A stretch of 64,000 nt of DNA from Sebastes aleutianus (lineage: Eukaryota; Chordata; Actinopteri; Perciformes; Sebastidae): positions 6,756,334 to 6,820,333 of the forward strand of contig CAKAKS010000060.1 of the NCBI GenBank assembly GCA_916700875.1. Direction: 5' to 3'. The first letter of the stretch is position 1. Every line of letters starts with the position of its first letter. Shown here piece by piece: positions 1 to 12,778 of the stretch. The notes under the pieces are model-generated. The model searched no databases and was not told the origin of the DNA. It worked only from the letters and a program-made list of their open reading frames with translations. A program made the position numbers and the translations under genes.

Positions 1-233
1 ACATGTATCATATATTGATTTTATATCATATGTTACAGGGTTCTACAGTACTTCAATGGTACAGAGGTTACTTCATCACAGGACCGGAAGTTTAAACAAA
101 ACTCAGTCACATTAATACTGGGCACTTTAAAATGATGCACAACCAGAATATGAATGATTTTTTAAGAAAAGCTGTTTTAAAACAATGTATGGATCCAATG
201 TCTTTTGTCTTTATCGCTTTCTTTCTTTTCCAG
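1..233 (+). other. 3' end of an upstream vps13b intron
   Basis: AT-rich sequence ending in a good pyrimidine tract and CAG at 231-233. I see no coding or repeat signal in it apart from the acceptor. Confidence 0.7.
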
Positions 234-367
234 AATCACGTCCCCTGTCCATCCCAATGAAGGTGATGCCCGACACCACGGCAGCGGAGTCATGGACAAC
301 CTCAGAGGAGAGGATGAAGGAGCTCATCGCCCAAGCCTGGGATGCTGTTAAACGCCTTACACTACAG
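234..367 (+). CDS. vps13b: vps13b exon 1 of window (human exon ~21)
   Basis: The acceptor is a strong pyrimidine run ending in CAG at 231-233; the donor is CAG|GTACCA at 367/368. The exon starts with the last two bases of a split codon and ends on a complete codon. It encodes about 44 residues ending in AWDAVKRLTLQ, which continues directly into LELQSCCVF of the next exon, as in VPS13B. The segment is charged and probably helical (EERMKELIAQAWDAVKRL), consistent with a helix between beta modules of the VPS13 rod. Open frame runs on past the donor to about 636, but that extension is intron. The upstream exon lies outside the window. Confidence 0.88.
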
Positions 368-717
368 GTACCAAACAATAACTCCATTATTGTTGTATTT
401 GTGTATAGGAGCAGGTATACAAGATACTTATTTCCTTTGTATGGTGGTCCTTTGATGTTAGTCAGTGATATGCAAGATTTCACTGTATCTAGTCCTGTTG
501 GGGGTCAGAGTGGTCCAGGGGTATGTCCTTATACTCTAGTACTTAGGGGTCAAGCCCCCATGTCAACAAGAGACCACCCTCCTGAAATATTGTTGAGCTA
601 CACGCTGAATTCATATAATTGCAATTCGATTCTTTGAAATCTGGCATCCACATATCTATCAATAATTACTTTAAATGTCTTGGAAATGACATGGAACTTT
701 CTGTTATACTGGTTTCG

Positions 718-1100
718 CAGCTCATTTTTAAAGCTAGAGTGAAGATACTGGTATCATATGAAACTGAAGGGGTCCCTTGACCTCTGACCTCAAGATATGT
801 GAATCAAAATGGGTTCTATGGGTACCCACGAGTCTCCCCTTTACAGACATGCCTACTTTATGATAATCACATGCAGTTTGAGGGGTTCAGGACAATATTC
901 GTCATTGTTTTGTGTTGTTAATTGATTTTCAATAATAAATATATACATACATTTGCATAAATCAAGCATATTAGCCCACTCCCATGTTGATAAGAGAATT
1001 AAATACTTGACAAATCTCCCTTTAAGGTATATTTTGAACAGATAAAAAAATGTGCGATTCATTAATTGCGATTAAATATTTGAATCGATTGACAGCCCTA
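718..1100 (-). mobile_element. hAT-like element, family J, truncated copy
   Basis: Same family as the copies at 31004-31668, 44398-45806 and 57010-57270. The shared internal block reads ACCTCTGACCTCAAGATATG, and the copy ends GATTGACAGCCCTA. The end beyond about 718 is missing, together with most of the other half. No coding capacity. The family is common in percomorph genomes as I remember them; the hAT assignment rests on the 8-bp target duplications of the complete copies. Confidence 0.75.
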
Positions 1101-4100
1101 ATATACAGTATACATAACTGTATATATTCCTTGTAAATACAATTTAGTTTTCCTTTTTATTTCTTCCTTTAGTGCTACTTTTATACAGTTTGTTTTATTT
1201 TATTGCTTATATTCTATTTTATTTTAAATATTTTGAACATCGGTTTATACATTCTCTGTGTGTAGCGTGGCCGGGGGGCTACAACTACACTTCATTATAC
1301 AATCCTGTGTTGTATAATGACTATAATAAATCCTTGAATCTTTAGCCTCCCAATATATATGCCAATCTTTACCACATTTATCTTTGGGGTTCAAGCATCA
1401 GCAAAAGTGCTCTTTGACTTGACGTTATACAGAAGTTATTGGCTGTCACACACGTCCGGGAGCAGGTTTACATTTCCAACCACCATTCCCAAATCTGCTT
1501 TAGAGACCATTAACCCTCTCCCTGTCCTCCTCTTCCTCTCTGAGGTACTGAGGTTTAGCTAAGCCTGGCCCAGCCCGGCTTAGCTCTCTCTGCGGTTGTG
1601 ACCATATGGCTTCCAGGGACCTCTGTTAGCTGTTAGCCCATTAGCCTGCTTTACATACAGATGCGACGTAGCGTCTCAAGTCGCTTTGTGGTGGGTTGAC
1701 TGTCTGGTTTGGCTGGCTGGCTGGCTTGCTGGATGTCTCTGTCCGTCTGTTTTGTAGTGTCTAACTGGACAGTTGAGTGCTCCCATTGTGTGGATGCCTG
1801 CTGCATCTTGACTAGACCAGTTAGCAGAGCCCACATCACAACCAGCCCCATCTGAAATACATCAGGAAGTGCTGACAACTCTCCGACAGGGCTCGTTTTG
1901 ATGCAGGAACAGAACGTCATGGTGTATGCACACGTGTGTGTCTACGCACACAGTACTCAAGTGGTTTCGGTATATTACTGATTGGGGAATATGGACATCT
2001 TTGTGTCCGGTAATTAGAGTTAGGTTCCTTTATGACTGCTGGTCTACAGTGTTACTGTGAGGATGGTGACCACATTTACCCAGTAGTATTCATTTTTCTT
2101 ACTCAAATATCCAAGTTTTGGGTTGGCAGAACTGTGTTAAAATACTCCAGTTAGGCACATATTCTCATGATGAAGTATCACACAGATCACTGCAGCATGG
2201 AAGTATTCTTTCACTGTTGGTTTTCTCTGTCAGCACACAGTCAAACAAGGTAACGGTTACATGGTGATGAGACTATCATCTCAGAGATCATAACTTCACG
2301 GGATTCTGTTTTCATACCTTTTCAGCAGCGTGTTGTATACGCAGGCAGGTCATCATAGGCGCACAGACGTTTTCTCTTAACAGGTTTATTCACGGCAACA
2401 GGGATACTCTGTGCCAGGGAATTCAAGTAAACTAAATCGGTCTTTAATTGGAATGTGGCTTATAGGCAAGTTTCTTTGTGCGCGTAAACAATAACCGACG
2501 ATGCAAGAGTCCAACAACCATTCTTAATCTCATCTTAATTCTTATTGCTAGGACCACACAAAGTGATGTCAGTCAAACATGAAAGAGTGCGTGACGCATG
2601 CGAGTTGAAATAGTGCTTCGGAGCCCAGGTCCCATGTCAGTCCATTGAGCTGTTTACAGTACTCCCACAAAAGTTAACTCAACCCGCTAATAGTTTGCTG
2701 AGCCCGTCATTGCCTCCACTTCCCTCTGTCCCCTTCGGCGCTGCGACCGGGACCACACCGCGCACTGCGGCGGTAATTAGGAAACAGTCTGTCCTGTTGA
2801 CATGGGAGTGGAAGCGGACCAAACCCGACCAACCCGACAGCTGGTACCCCAGGCCTTGGATATCCCCAAACTTAAACCACTCCATTTATTTGAGTGTGGT
2901 GTAAACAGAATACCTAATGGCTCACACTTCTGCTGCACATGTGCCCAATTTGGCATGCGGGGTCTCTCTCCGTCTCTTTACAGAAGAGAGAGGAAGAAGA
3001 GGGATAGAGCGAAGGTGGAGGAACGAGATTGGGGGAGAGAAAAGTTACAAAAGTATTTATTATTCTACGGCTGCTGAGACCACTTAAGGCTGTTTAAACA
3101 GGATAGGGACACATGATAGCTGGTGATTGTGTAAATCGATGCAGTCGTGATGCTTTGTCGCTGTGACATAAATTCTTTCCTACAGATTCTCGGCAGAAAG
3201 CAAGAAAGAGGCCTTGCACAGATTGCCAGAGAGGCTGTGGGTTCATCTTAATAGAAGTAGAAACTAGTGATAATGCAGATTGGAAAAGCTACAGTACATG
3301 AGGTTTGCATTTTCAGCCATTGTGTTGTCATTTATTCCGCCAGTGTCAGCAGTTCACAAATAGCATAGAATGGAATAAAACATGTTCTATATTTTCATTA
3401 GTAGTGTCATACATTTCAGGGTCTAATGCACTTTGCTGCATCATCCTTTATCTTCCCACAAGAAACAGCTTAACCTCAGAAAAAAAAATCTGCGCAAGCA
3501 ATTCTGTCCCACTGCACTGTGCATTTCATTACAGTGTGACTCTAGACTTGAGTATAGCTTATGTAATGTCTTAGACACATCTCCCACTCAAAGTCTAAAA
3601 CCAGAATAGCAGCTGGAAAAAGCAGAACATGCTCCGTTTCTATTTGTAGCTTTCTGCTCTAAAATCATGCTTTACACTGTACTTGTCTTTTTCAATGACA
3701 GACGTAGTTAGCTTTGATTCCCGGTGATGGCCCGTCATGCGTGGTTAGGGTACAGATTATTATCTGAATCCGTGAGTGTCACGCTCTATCTGTAGCTGAG
3801 TGCTTAAACCGAACCCCAGAAATGATTCTGGCTCCTCTGTGACTTCAAATCCAGCACATTCCTATCTATCTCAGCTTGTAACACCCTCTTCTCCTGTTAC
3901 CTCACTGGGAACGATAGACCATTTTCACCCTGCAATGAAAATGGTCAAAACGTTATTCGTAATCCATTCAAAAGCCATCAGAGAACGTCCTTTAGTCACC
4001 TCAGGGAACTGTCGATGATCGAGACAGACAGGCAGCTAATGGTGAAAACAGACGAGCCGGCTGGTCCAAAGAGAAATGGTTCAGCGAATCACCGCTTGGA

Positions 4101-4224
4101 CAATTAGGGGTCCCACAGTCTTAAACAGTAGTTGATTAGTGTTGATGCTCCTCAGGAATGATGAACTGAGAGAATGAGAGTATCTGGATGTGAAAAGACA
4201 TTCACTAAGAGTGAAAAAGCCAGT

Positions 4225-4739
4225 GGGCCCTATCCTACACCCGGCGCAAAGCGAAGCGCACCTGTCATTGCTAGTTTTAGACCGACGCAGTTGTCATTTT
4301 CATGCCCACGTTGTGTAAGTAGCAGATGTACTTGAGCCCATCTGTGCGCCCATGGGCGTATTGGTCTTAAAATGAGGTGTGGTCAGGTTCTTTGATGGCG
4401 CATTGCTATCTTGAGGTGGCAGAAAGCGATTGCCCATTGACCGACAAAAACCTGGTCTAAAGTCTGGCGCAGTATTTCCTGCTATTTAAAGGGGGCATTA
4501 TTCAGATTAAAAGATGTGTCTTCACAACACGCATTCACAAAGTTTGTGGGCCCTCTCCCCCTAAACGGCGCCGTTTTGAGGCTGATGGATCCACGAGTTA
4601 TGCACCGCCTCTGCCCGGCTGAAACCCTGCGCGTAAAGCAGCTCTGGAGCTCAGCCAGATACGCCCTAAATGCACTTGCGCCATGCACTTTGGACCAACC
4701 ATGCGCTATAGATCGTTTAAATAGGGCCCGGTGTCTTTG
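4225..4739. mobile_element. Short DNA element with GGGCCCTAT inverted ends
   Basis: Begins GGGCCCTATCCTACACCCGG and ends ATAGGGCCC, so the terminal 9 bp are inverted repeats. The interior is GC-richer than its surroundings and resembles a teleost non-autonomous hAT-type repeat I have seen before. No 8-bp target duplication could be read, so the exact ends are uncertain. It encodes nothing. Confidence 0.6.
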
Positions 4740-6184
4740 TCACACCATTGCAACACAGGCATGGTGAGGTCAGAGAGCCATACCTTCCAAAGTGAGCCCC
4801 TCAGGCCCAACATGGTGGAGAAATTGAAGTTGAAATTACGTACGGCACAGAACATCTGCGTTGTACACACGAGGGAGAGAGTGTGTGTTTTTCCCTGCAG
4901 AGGCAACTAAGTCTCTTGGTCATGCAAGGCTACAACATGTGTAGGTGGTGTTATTTTAGTAGTCACTTCGCATTAGGGCTGAAGAGCAGTGCTGCAATTG
5001 TCACCCTGGCCAGAGTGGCCTGGCACATCTTCAGATGGCCATTTGCCCTCAGCCTTGGAGTTCTGACCCTCCGCTTCACTTCCTTCTCTTCCTTCTCTTG
5101 CTCCAACTCATTGCGTTACTCCTTACATCTCCTGACCTCCTTACTCTGCCTTCCGTGTTCTTACCTCTTGGGTCTTTCTCTCTCCCCTGCGTATCTCCCC
5201 CCTGCTTATTTCCTGCCTGCCCCTCTCCCCCACTGCTCTCCCTTACCCCCTTTTCATCCTGTCATCTCCCCTTCTCAGCTCCGTTCTCCCCCGGGAACAC
5301 CCATGTTCTCTCTGGGCCCTGATAATAATTGCCAGTGATCAGGACGGTGATTCTATTTCAGGAATTTTTGCAATAATTCCTTCTATTTAACACATGAATG
5401 TGTTCAGCGCTGGCAAAGGAGCACGTTGCTACCAAAACTGAAATGGGATCTGCTGAAACAGAGAGACCGTTGCCATGGAAAAATGAAGTAACACTGCTCC
5501 CTGCAGCTGCCATGCATTAATGAGTAGGATATTTTTCGAGAAAGAGAAAAGGAGGAGGAAAAGCAGTGGGGTAGAAAAGGTAAAGTGATGGAAAGGAGAC
5601 GAGTTGGGAAGCGAGGGAGAAGGAGAAAAAATGTGCAGAAGGTGAGTAAGTTTAAGGCAGGAGGGAGGTGAGAGAGAGATAGAAAGGAGGATCATGTGTA
5701 GTGTATGTTTGGTGTGGCTCAGATGGAGCTGGCCAGATGGTTTCCATGAACAGGATCTGACCCCCGGCTGGAGTGCCTTCTGCAGGCACATTACTTCATC
5801 CTCTGCCCCCCCCTTCCTCCATCCTATCATCCCTCCACTCAACACCTCACCCTCCCTGTCTGTCAGATCCCCACAATTTCCAAATGATTTGCAAATACAA
5901 CTTTTAATTATGTGCCACCTAAAACACCATGTTTATATATAGATTGTGGGAATAAATTGTCAACTTGACATGCATTTTACAAACCCTGAGGGTCGCCATC
6001 TCATCAAAATCATGACAGAAACATGTTTTGGGAGATATTGCAACTTCAGGTGTTCTATGATGGGGTAAGTGCATACATTTACATTTATTATGATTAACCT
6101 CAAGCCCCAGCTCCAGCCATGAACAGGGCCTTACCCTACCCATTGAGCCCAGATGTGAAAATGTGTTTGGTTAAAGACCCTTAA

Positions 6185-6600
6185 AGGAACAGTGTGTAGC
6201 ATTTAGAGGGTATCTATTAACAGAAATGGAATATAATATTCATAACTATGTTTTCTTTAGAGTATAATCACCTGAAAATAAGAATCGTTGTGTTTCCGTT
6301 AGCTTAGAAGGAGCCCTTCATATCTACATAATGAGCGGGTCCTCTTCACGGAGTCCGCCATGTTGCACCGCCATGTTTCTACGGTAGCCCAGGACGGACA
6401 AACCAAACACTGGCTCTAGAGAGAGCCTTTTGCGTTTTTACGTTACCCGAAGGCCACCATAGTTTTCCGACACACACTTGTGAAACTGCGGTACCCTGAG
6501 GCACAGAGTGCAAAACCGTAGTACCGCCAGGGCACCGCCTTACTTCCGTTGCTCCTAAAGCAGTGAGTACTGAGCGGCGTTACCACAGTTTTGCACTCGT
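6185..6600 (+). mobile_element. TTAA-type MITE, family A, right end lost
   Basis: The left end is TTAA (6181-6184) followed by AGGAACAGTGTGTAGCATTT. Internal sequence is shared with 17138-17757, 40821-41610 and, in reverse, 23521-23991. The right terminus with its second TTAA is not found, so the copy is truncated or diverged. The piggyBac-like label is inferred from the TTAA flank. Confidence 0.7.
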
Positions 6601-8184
6601 GACCCTCATAAAAAGCTACCCACACACTCCCAGTGCATTCCCTCAGAGGTCCGCTGACTATTTAATAAGACTATTTTTCAAACATAGTGTGCGTGTTTGA
6701 CTTTAACACTTGGTGTGTAAAATCACCCTCATGCACACACTCTGACGGGAGTCCATATACTTAACTGTATTTATCATAAATAACTGACAATATTGCACCT
6801 TTTGAGTGCTTATAAATCTGCATGCTACTGTAGCATACCTTGCTGCGTGCTGCCAAACTGAATTGTTTTTCAATCAGGCTGAAACTGTGATGAATTCTAC
6901 ATGTTTTGGTGGAGCGTCAGTGGCACAAGTGGCTGTAGTGTTTATGTTTAAGAGCACAGGAAAAAGAATAGGCTTTTATTATAGTTTGCAGTCCCTGGTT
7001 GTCTAATAGAAAGCTAAATACTGATTGGCTGTAGTGCAAACAAAGAGAAGGGTTAATGCTGAGGGCAGAACGCAGTGTGTCTCTCCTGTCATTGAGTCAC
7101 CACACAGAGAGGGAGCTGGAGAGGAAGGAAGGAGAGAAGGATACAGCGGAGGTGCTGAGGGAATATGAAGGAGGAGGAGAGAGTGAGAGAAAGGGTGTAC
7201 ATTCTCTCCTGATTACACACTCATCCTCTCTGGTGTTGCCTGATCTAAATCAAGACCCCACAGTGTCACAGTAGATGTGTCATTAGCTGTTTACCGAGTG
7301 AGAACACTGTGTTTCTGTGCGTGCACGTGTTGACGGGAGCGCTCAAGTGCATGTGTGGCCAGAATCCCGTTCCATCATCTGCTGCTGTGTCAATACACCG
7401 ATGACCTCACAGCCATTATAGACGCACACACATATTTGACCCTCTCACCGGGCTGCGCTGGAAAAGTGCTTACCAGGATTCTCTTGTGTCTGTAACCTCT
7501 TGAACCTCGGAGGCCTGGAGACCTGGAACTGATTTTCATCAGGATAAAAACTCACAGCAGCTAGAATTTCAAGATTGAGATGTTTTAAAAATTGTCAGGG
7601 AAATACAAATGATGGTGTTTTTTTTTTCTTCACCCTTATCTTCTGAATGTGTTTTTGGAAAGCTTGTTTGGAGGTGAATCCGGTTATGTTGTTTGGGGCA
7701 TGCATCCACCCCTTTTGTCTTGGGACAGAGGAGGAAGCCATGCCAAACGCAGGTCAAATCAGATCAGCCCAATTTGGCCTACTTGATCGGGTCACACCGC
7801 ATAAATCAGTAGTGGTGAAAATTTGCCAGAGCTAGCCAATAAAAGCTCTTTTCATCTGCAGTCCATCACTATTTGATCCAACTTGGCCTGGTATTCCATA
7901 CTGCATAACATACACAGCCACCTCCACTCACTTCAGCTGGCCCAGAGCAAAATTGTCTGGCCACACCACTACTGTAGATAAACTAAGCCAAGTCTGTTTC
8001 ATACATCTGACCAGGCCAATCTGCTTGTCATTAGTCCGTTGTATGTGAGGGCTTTTATCAACGCTCTCAGCTGTACCATGAATCTATTGCTGGACCTTTA
8101 GCCCAGTCCAATTCACCCCATTCCCATTTAACGGGCCAGCCGATTAGACCGTTATCAGGCTGTTAAATAGGCGTATTGGTGGTC

Positions 8185-8437
8185 ATTACACGGCTTTGTT
8201 GAATACTTGATTCTGATTGGTCGATCATGGCTATCTACGGTCTGTTATTTCTTTATAACAGACCAGTGCTATGGACACAGTTTGGATCTTGGACACTGGA
8301 GCACCATTTTTGTGTCGAATTATTGATTTCTTAAGTAAGTAGTAGTAATAAGTGGGATAATGTACAGCGAGCGGGTCATTGTTGCGAAATAAACCCTGAC
8401 ATTTCTGCAACGCCCTGTCGCTATACATTATCCCTTA
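8185..8437. mobile_element. Palindromic MITE, short copy
   Basis: Begins ATTACACGGCTTTGTTGAAT and ends CATTATCCCTTA. It aligns along its length with the longer copy at 23626-23941, including GATTTCTTAAGTAAGTAGT and GGATAATGTACAGC. It sits inside the left arm of the 8141-9155 element, so it is the younger insertion. Compared with the longer copy, its internal foldback is partly deleted. Confidence 0.65.
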
Positions 8438-8831
8438 CTTAAAAGCCCCATAGATGTGGGTCAGTAGGGCCCTGCTACAACCAGTATTAGGTTTTATCAT
8501 CTATTCACATGGTCGATCACTGAAAGAAGGTATAAAAGAGCACAACAGTGACCTCTAGCAACCATAGTTATTATGATAGGATCAGAAGCTGAAGTCAGAT
8601 GCTGTAGTATAGACAGCCTGAAACTCCATATATAATATAGATAGAGGTTTGATAGAGGCAATGGATGGGAACCAAAGCACAGGGCTTTCACCAAGGAGAA
8701 CAGTGTTCGCATCCCGTGTGAAACCAACAGCATGTAGTTGTCTTTATGTTCACAAGCGTTAAGGTTCAATTTCAATGTTGAAACGTAGTTATTTTAAGCC
8801 AAAGCACAATGTTTTTCCCTAAACTTAACTA

Positions 8832-8979
8832 AGTGGTTTTGCTGACTAAACCTAAAAAAGTTGTAGTTTTATTGTCTAAACCAAAGAAGTTGTAGTTCTG
8901 TTGCCTAAACCTAATGAAGTTGTAGTTTTGTTGCCTAAACTTAAAGAAGTTGTAGTTCTGTTGCCTAAATCTAAAGAAG
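8832..8979. repeat. 30-bp minisatellite, about 5 units
   Basis: Four clear tandem units of 29-30 bp, each beginning GTTGTAGTT and containing TTGCCTAAAC, preceded by one degenerate unit. Units differ at a few positions each. It lies in the interior of the 8141-9155 element. There are no spacers between units, so it is not CRISPR-like. Confidence 0.85.
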
Positions 8980-10794
8980 CCTTTTTTTGTGTAAAAAACG
9001 TGACGTTTCATTCAGTTTTAGAACGTGTTAGAAGGTGTTGCTTTTAAGTTTCGCTTTCACTTTGCAACATAGTAGGCGTAGTGGGCCCCTAGTGACCCAC
9101 ATCTATAGTGCTTATAGCGAGCGATAACACCTATTTAATGGCCTGATAAGAGTCGAATCGGGTTGAACGGGTCTCTAAACTAGACCACCCCATCCTAATT
9201 GTCCTTGACCCTGCTTCAGTCGAGTACTCCCAGACAGTCATGGCCATCATCTCCCAGTGCATCTTCAACCCTAGTTTGGCGTGCCCGCCCCTTAGACCCC
9301 ATCTGTAGTGGCTCACCACGCCGGGGTGGTTGAGGTGTGATTGTTTGGGATCAGGGGGTGGGAGCAGACGAGGCAGGCCAGGCCGTGCCGCGCTCCTAAG
9401 GCCACTGTTGGATCAATAAACGCAGCGATCAAAGTCGCAATTAACCCACCGCGCTAACACAAACAGCCGGGCCAGCAGAAACAAACAAAGCCTTCATGTC
9501 ACCTAAAGCGTTTATTTTTGCAGATTTCCACCTCGGCCAGGGAGACCTCCAGCGCTTGTCAGCTTCTGTAAGCAGTGTTAGAAGAGAGGAATGCAGGGCC
9601 ACAGGGATGGCTGGCTGCCTGGCCGTGCTGCTGCTGTGCCAGGCCACGAGCTTATTGCTTGTGGTGGCATGTGGGTGAGACCCAGCCTATCTGTTGTCAG
9701 GAGGCATCACGCTTAGATGCCTTTCTCATAGACATTAGGGAGGAAAGCTGCTCTCTGAGGTTGCAGGGACAACTTAATTTGTGTACATCCATGCACCGCG
9801 ACACACATCTGCACAGTGTCGTCTTCAGATACATGCATTAATCATGTTAATCTACTATTTACACTATTACACTCAATTCCAAATGTGTTTTTGGACAGAG
9901 CTGAAAATGCAGGAGGATATGCAGAAGGAAGGGGAGCAGAAGGTTAACAGTGGGTGGGTTATCCAGAGAGACTGGAGGGGGGGGGGTTTGCTCTGTGGAC
10001 CTTCTGTTCATCTGACCGGCCACTTAGGAAACACAGTGTCCCGTCTGGTGCAGGCACAGGAAGATTACATTTGGAGAGGTATCAGGTTTTTAAAAACAAA
10101 GGGATGTATTTTCCGTTTGCTGCAGATCTCTCCGCTGAGATCTCTCCGCTCCAGAGTTGCAAATGTTTTCACCCGGGATGTTGGGAGGGTGTTTCTAATT
10201 TCCTCTCCTCTATCTCTGGGTGATTTCCTGTGTGTCGTGACTTGTGTGTGTGAAAAAGAGTGTGCTGTAGAGAAAATGAGGAGAAAATGTGTCCGTACAT
10301 GCGTGCTTGGATGTGCAAGTTTATGTGCGAGTGTGTGTTGTGCTTCGCATGTTGTGGGGTCGCTCCGCAGAGAGGTGATCTTGGGTTTGTGCTGTGCTGA
10401 GGTCTGTACAGAGTCAGGGCCTCCACGTTTCTCCTCCCTGCAGTGATATGAAAACAATAGGTCTAACAGCGGATCTGACCACAGCACCGCGGGATAAATG
10501 TCAGACACGTACTTCACTGCCTGGGTCCAATATAAATTAGATGACTGAGACAGAGGTCGTATTTAATGCTATCATAATTATGGAGACCCAGGTTTTTAAG
10601 TTTATGGGCTCAGTTAGGACAGATTAGCAAAAAGAGACAACTGTCTTATACATTCTGTAGCTTAATAAACAACACTTTACACAGGAGAAAGATGGTTTAC
10701 GTAGCGCAAGATCACACTCATTCAGATACGATGTGAAGCACACCAAACCATTTAAACAATGGAGCACTTTCTAAAATGTTCTCCACCGTTTTAA

Positions 10795-11116
10795 AGGTGC
10801 TAAATGTGAGATTGGGAAAATTTCTATTGCCTCCACATGGCTCTCAACGTGGCGACGGCTGAGCTGGCGGCTCGCAGCTAACGGTTCTAACAGTGCAATG
10901 GTAACCTTGGGGGGAACTGAAGGGTGTGTGCTACGCTTTCCGCGACAATGCCGTCGGTTGTGACGGCGTTGTCAGCTGTGATCGCCGTATGAGAGCAGTG
11001 CAGAGTGGCAGCCGTGAGCGCTCAGATGCACGAAAATGTACAAAAAGGTACGTGCAGCTGGCCCGGCTATGTCAACAATGCACAGAGAAGCTCAGATTTC
11101 AGCTATGGCTGCCTTC
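10795..11116 (-). mobile_element. TTAA-type MITE, family F, partial
   Basis: Starts after TTAA at 10791-10794 with AGGTGCTAAATGTGAGATTG and matches the reverse complement of the 19541-20355 copy, including TTGCCTCCACATGGCTCTCA. Similarity fades after about 10930, and the far end is replaced by a hAT-like element from about 11117. It serves as an uninterrupted copy that shows where the 19689 insertion happened. Confidence 0.65.
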
Positions 11117-11402
11117 TCTCAGTCGATTAGTCAACTAATAAGTTGTTTGGGTCTTAGTTGACTAAGATTTCGTTAGTTGATTGGTTGTTTTTTATGCTTT
11201 CTTCAAGCTGAATGACTTATTTCTGAGAAACTTATGGGCACATATCTGCTAAACACCAGATTTAAAGTGGTGCTTTTGTGTGATTCTTTGTGGAGAAACT
11301 CAGTTTTACAGATCTGTCGATTAAATCAACTGATCTATCAGTCAACAAAATCGTAAACAAGTGTTTGTCGACTAAGAATTTCTTTGGTCGAGGACAGCCC
11401 TA
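11117..11402 (-). mobile_element. hAT-like MITE, family G
   Basis: Aligns with the complete copy at 46629-46901: shared blocks are GAATGACTTATTT, GATTCTTTGTGGAGAAACTC and TTCTTTGGTCGAGGACAG. The right end is GGTCGAGGACAGCCCTA; the left end is less clear. It encodes nothing. Confidence 0.7.
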
Positions 11403-12778
11403 ATTACAACACACACAGAGGAAAAGTGACTTCATTTTCTTCTCAGGTAGACATTATATATCTTTACATATCAAATAGTTGTTTGCTGTTATAGTAATGC
11501 TTGTGTAGAGAAACCTTTAAGCAGTGAGAGTATAGTCTTGTGTTGTTTAGTTATGATAGCTCAAATTCCAGATTTAGACAGTCACTTCATGTCTGAAACA
11601 TTAACTGTACTTGTACTTAGAATGACTATGTGAGAATAATGTCCTCTCAGCTGTAGCTGCTCTTCAGTGCAGACAGGCTGTCCTCCATCTAACTCACTGT
11701 TCTGTCATTTACTGGCGAGGCACGGCCGATCCTAAGAGCCTCCTGTGGTTATATAGGCCATTTCCACATGGCCCCAGCCTTTTAAAGCCTAAGTGTGTTT
11801 GGCCCTCCGCTTCCTCTCTATTAGAACCTGCTCTGCTGGAACCAGATAAACCATCTTCACAAAGACTCTGGGGAGAAATGATACACAAGACAGATCATAC
11901 GCTCCCAACGCTGCTCAGAATTGGAGGAAGTAAGGGACGCTTTTTTTGCGGGGTATTAAGACTGAAAGATTTGAAACAGGGTCCACACATGTGGCTGGAT
12001 TCTGAACGCTATCTGATGGAGCGGGGGAAGTGATCAGGAATAAAACTGAGCAGAACTTGCTGCAAAAAAATGGAACAATCCCACATTTAGAAGTCTGTGA
12101 TGTGACGCCAGGCAGGGATGAGAAGGAAGAAATAGACAAAGCAAAAAAAAAAAAAAATGTCTTCAGGCATCTTACCATTTAATCAAAGTGCTTTCCAAAT
12201 GGATATGTTTCAGGTTTTTTAGTGTTTCAGGCTCTTTTTGTTCGTCTGTCTCTTTTCTAGTAGTATTTATTTACTCTTGACAGCATGTGCTGGCTTCCTG
12301 ATCCAGAATCCAGATTGAATTAGAGCCTGTGTGATTGTAGATCAAAGTGTAAGAAGATCCTTGTTCATTTAGAGGCCTAAGAGGAAAGGATCAAGGCCTA
12401 AGTCTCAGGATAAGCAACGGTCACCTACTAAATAACCACGCTGTCACTCAAAAACCAATGGTACTCTCGCTCTTTGGGGCCGTGGGGCTTTTTTTTTTTT
12501 TTACTGAATCCTGAGTTTGTCAGTGTCACTAATGGCTGTGTACTGTCAGATCTCTCCCTCTCATCTCTGAATGAACAAGTCACATAACACAGACATTTTG
12601 TCCACATACCAGGCGTGTACTGATGAAAGGCAGCAATGAGTAAAACGCATCTTTATGAGTACAAACAACACACGCACTCTTTGCTCGGTCTCTGATTCTA
12701 TGCCAAACAGCAGTATCCTTGCTACGCTCATACTGAAGGGGAGTCTCCCATCAGTCCAGCTTTTGGACGCCTTTTCCC

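Larger units (their letters stand above)
8141..9155. mobile_element. Inverted-repeat DNA element with internal minisatellite
   Basis: The left arm (8141-8184 continuing 8438-8480) and right arm (about 9070-9155) are inverted copies of one sequence: GTTATCAGGCTGTTAAATAG on the left pairs with CTATTTAATGGCCTGATAAG on the right, and CATAGATGTGGGTCAGTAGG pairs with the block near 9090-9110. A lone arm of the same family lies at 55218-55312. The left arm is interrupted by another element (8185-8437). Outer ends are uncertain and may extend some tens of bases. Confidence 0.65.

Noticed and set aside
8832..8979. Short direct repeats that could suggest a CRISPR array
   Set aside because: The units are contiguous, with no unique spacers, and the context is a vertebrate intron.
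9781..10446. Longest open frame of the window (221 codons, + strand)
   Set aside because: It lies in the first intron, has no family similarity I can recognise, and has a mixed Cys/Arg-rich composition typical of chance frames in TG-rich DNA. The opposite strand is also open over much of it.
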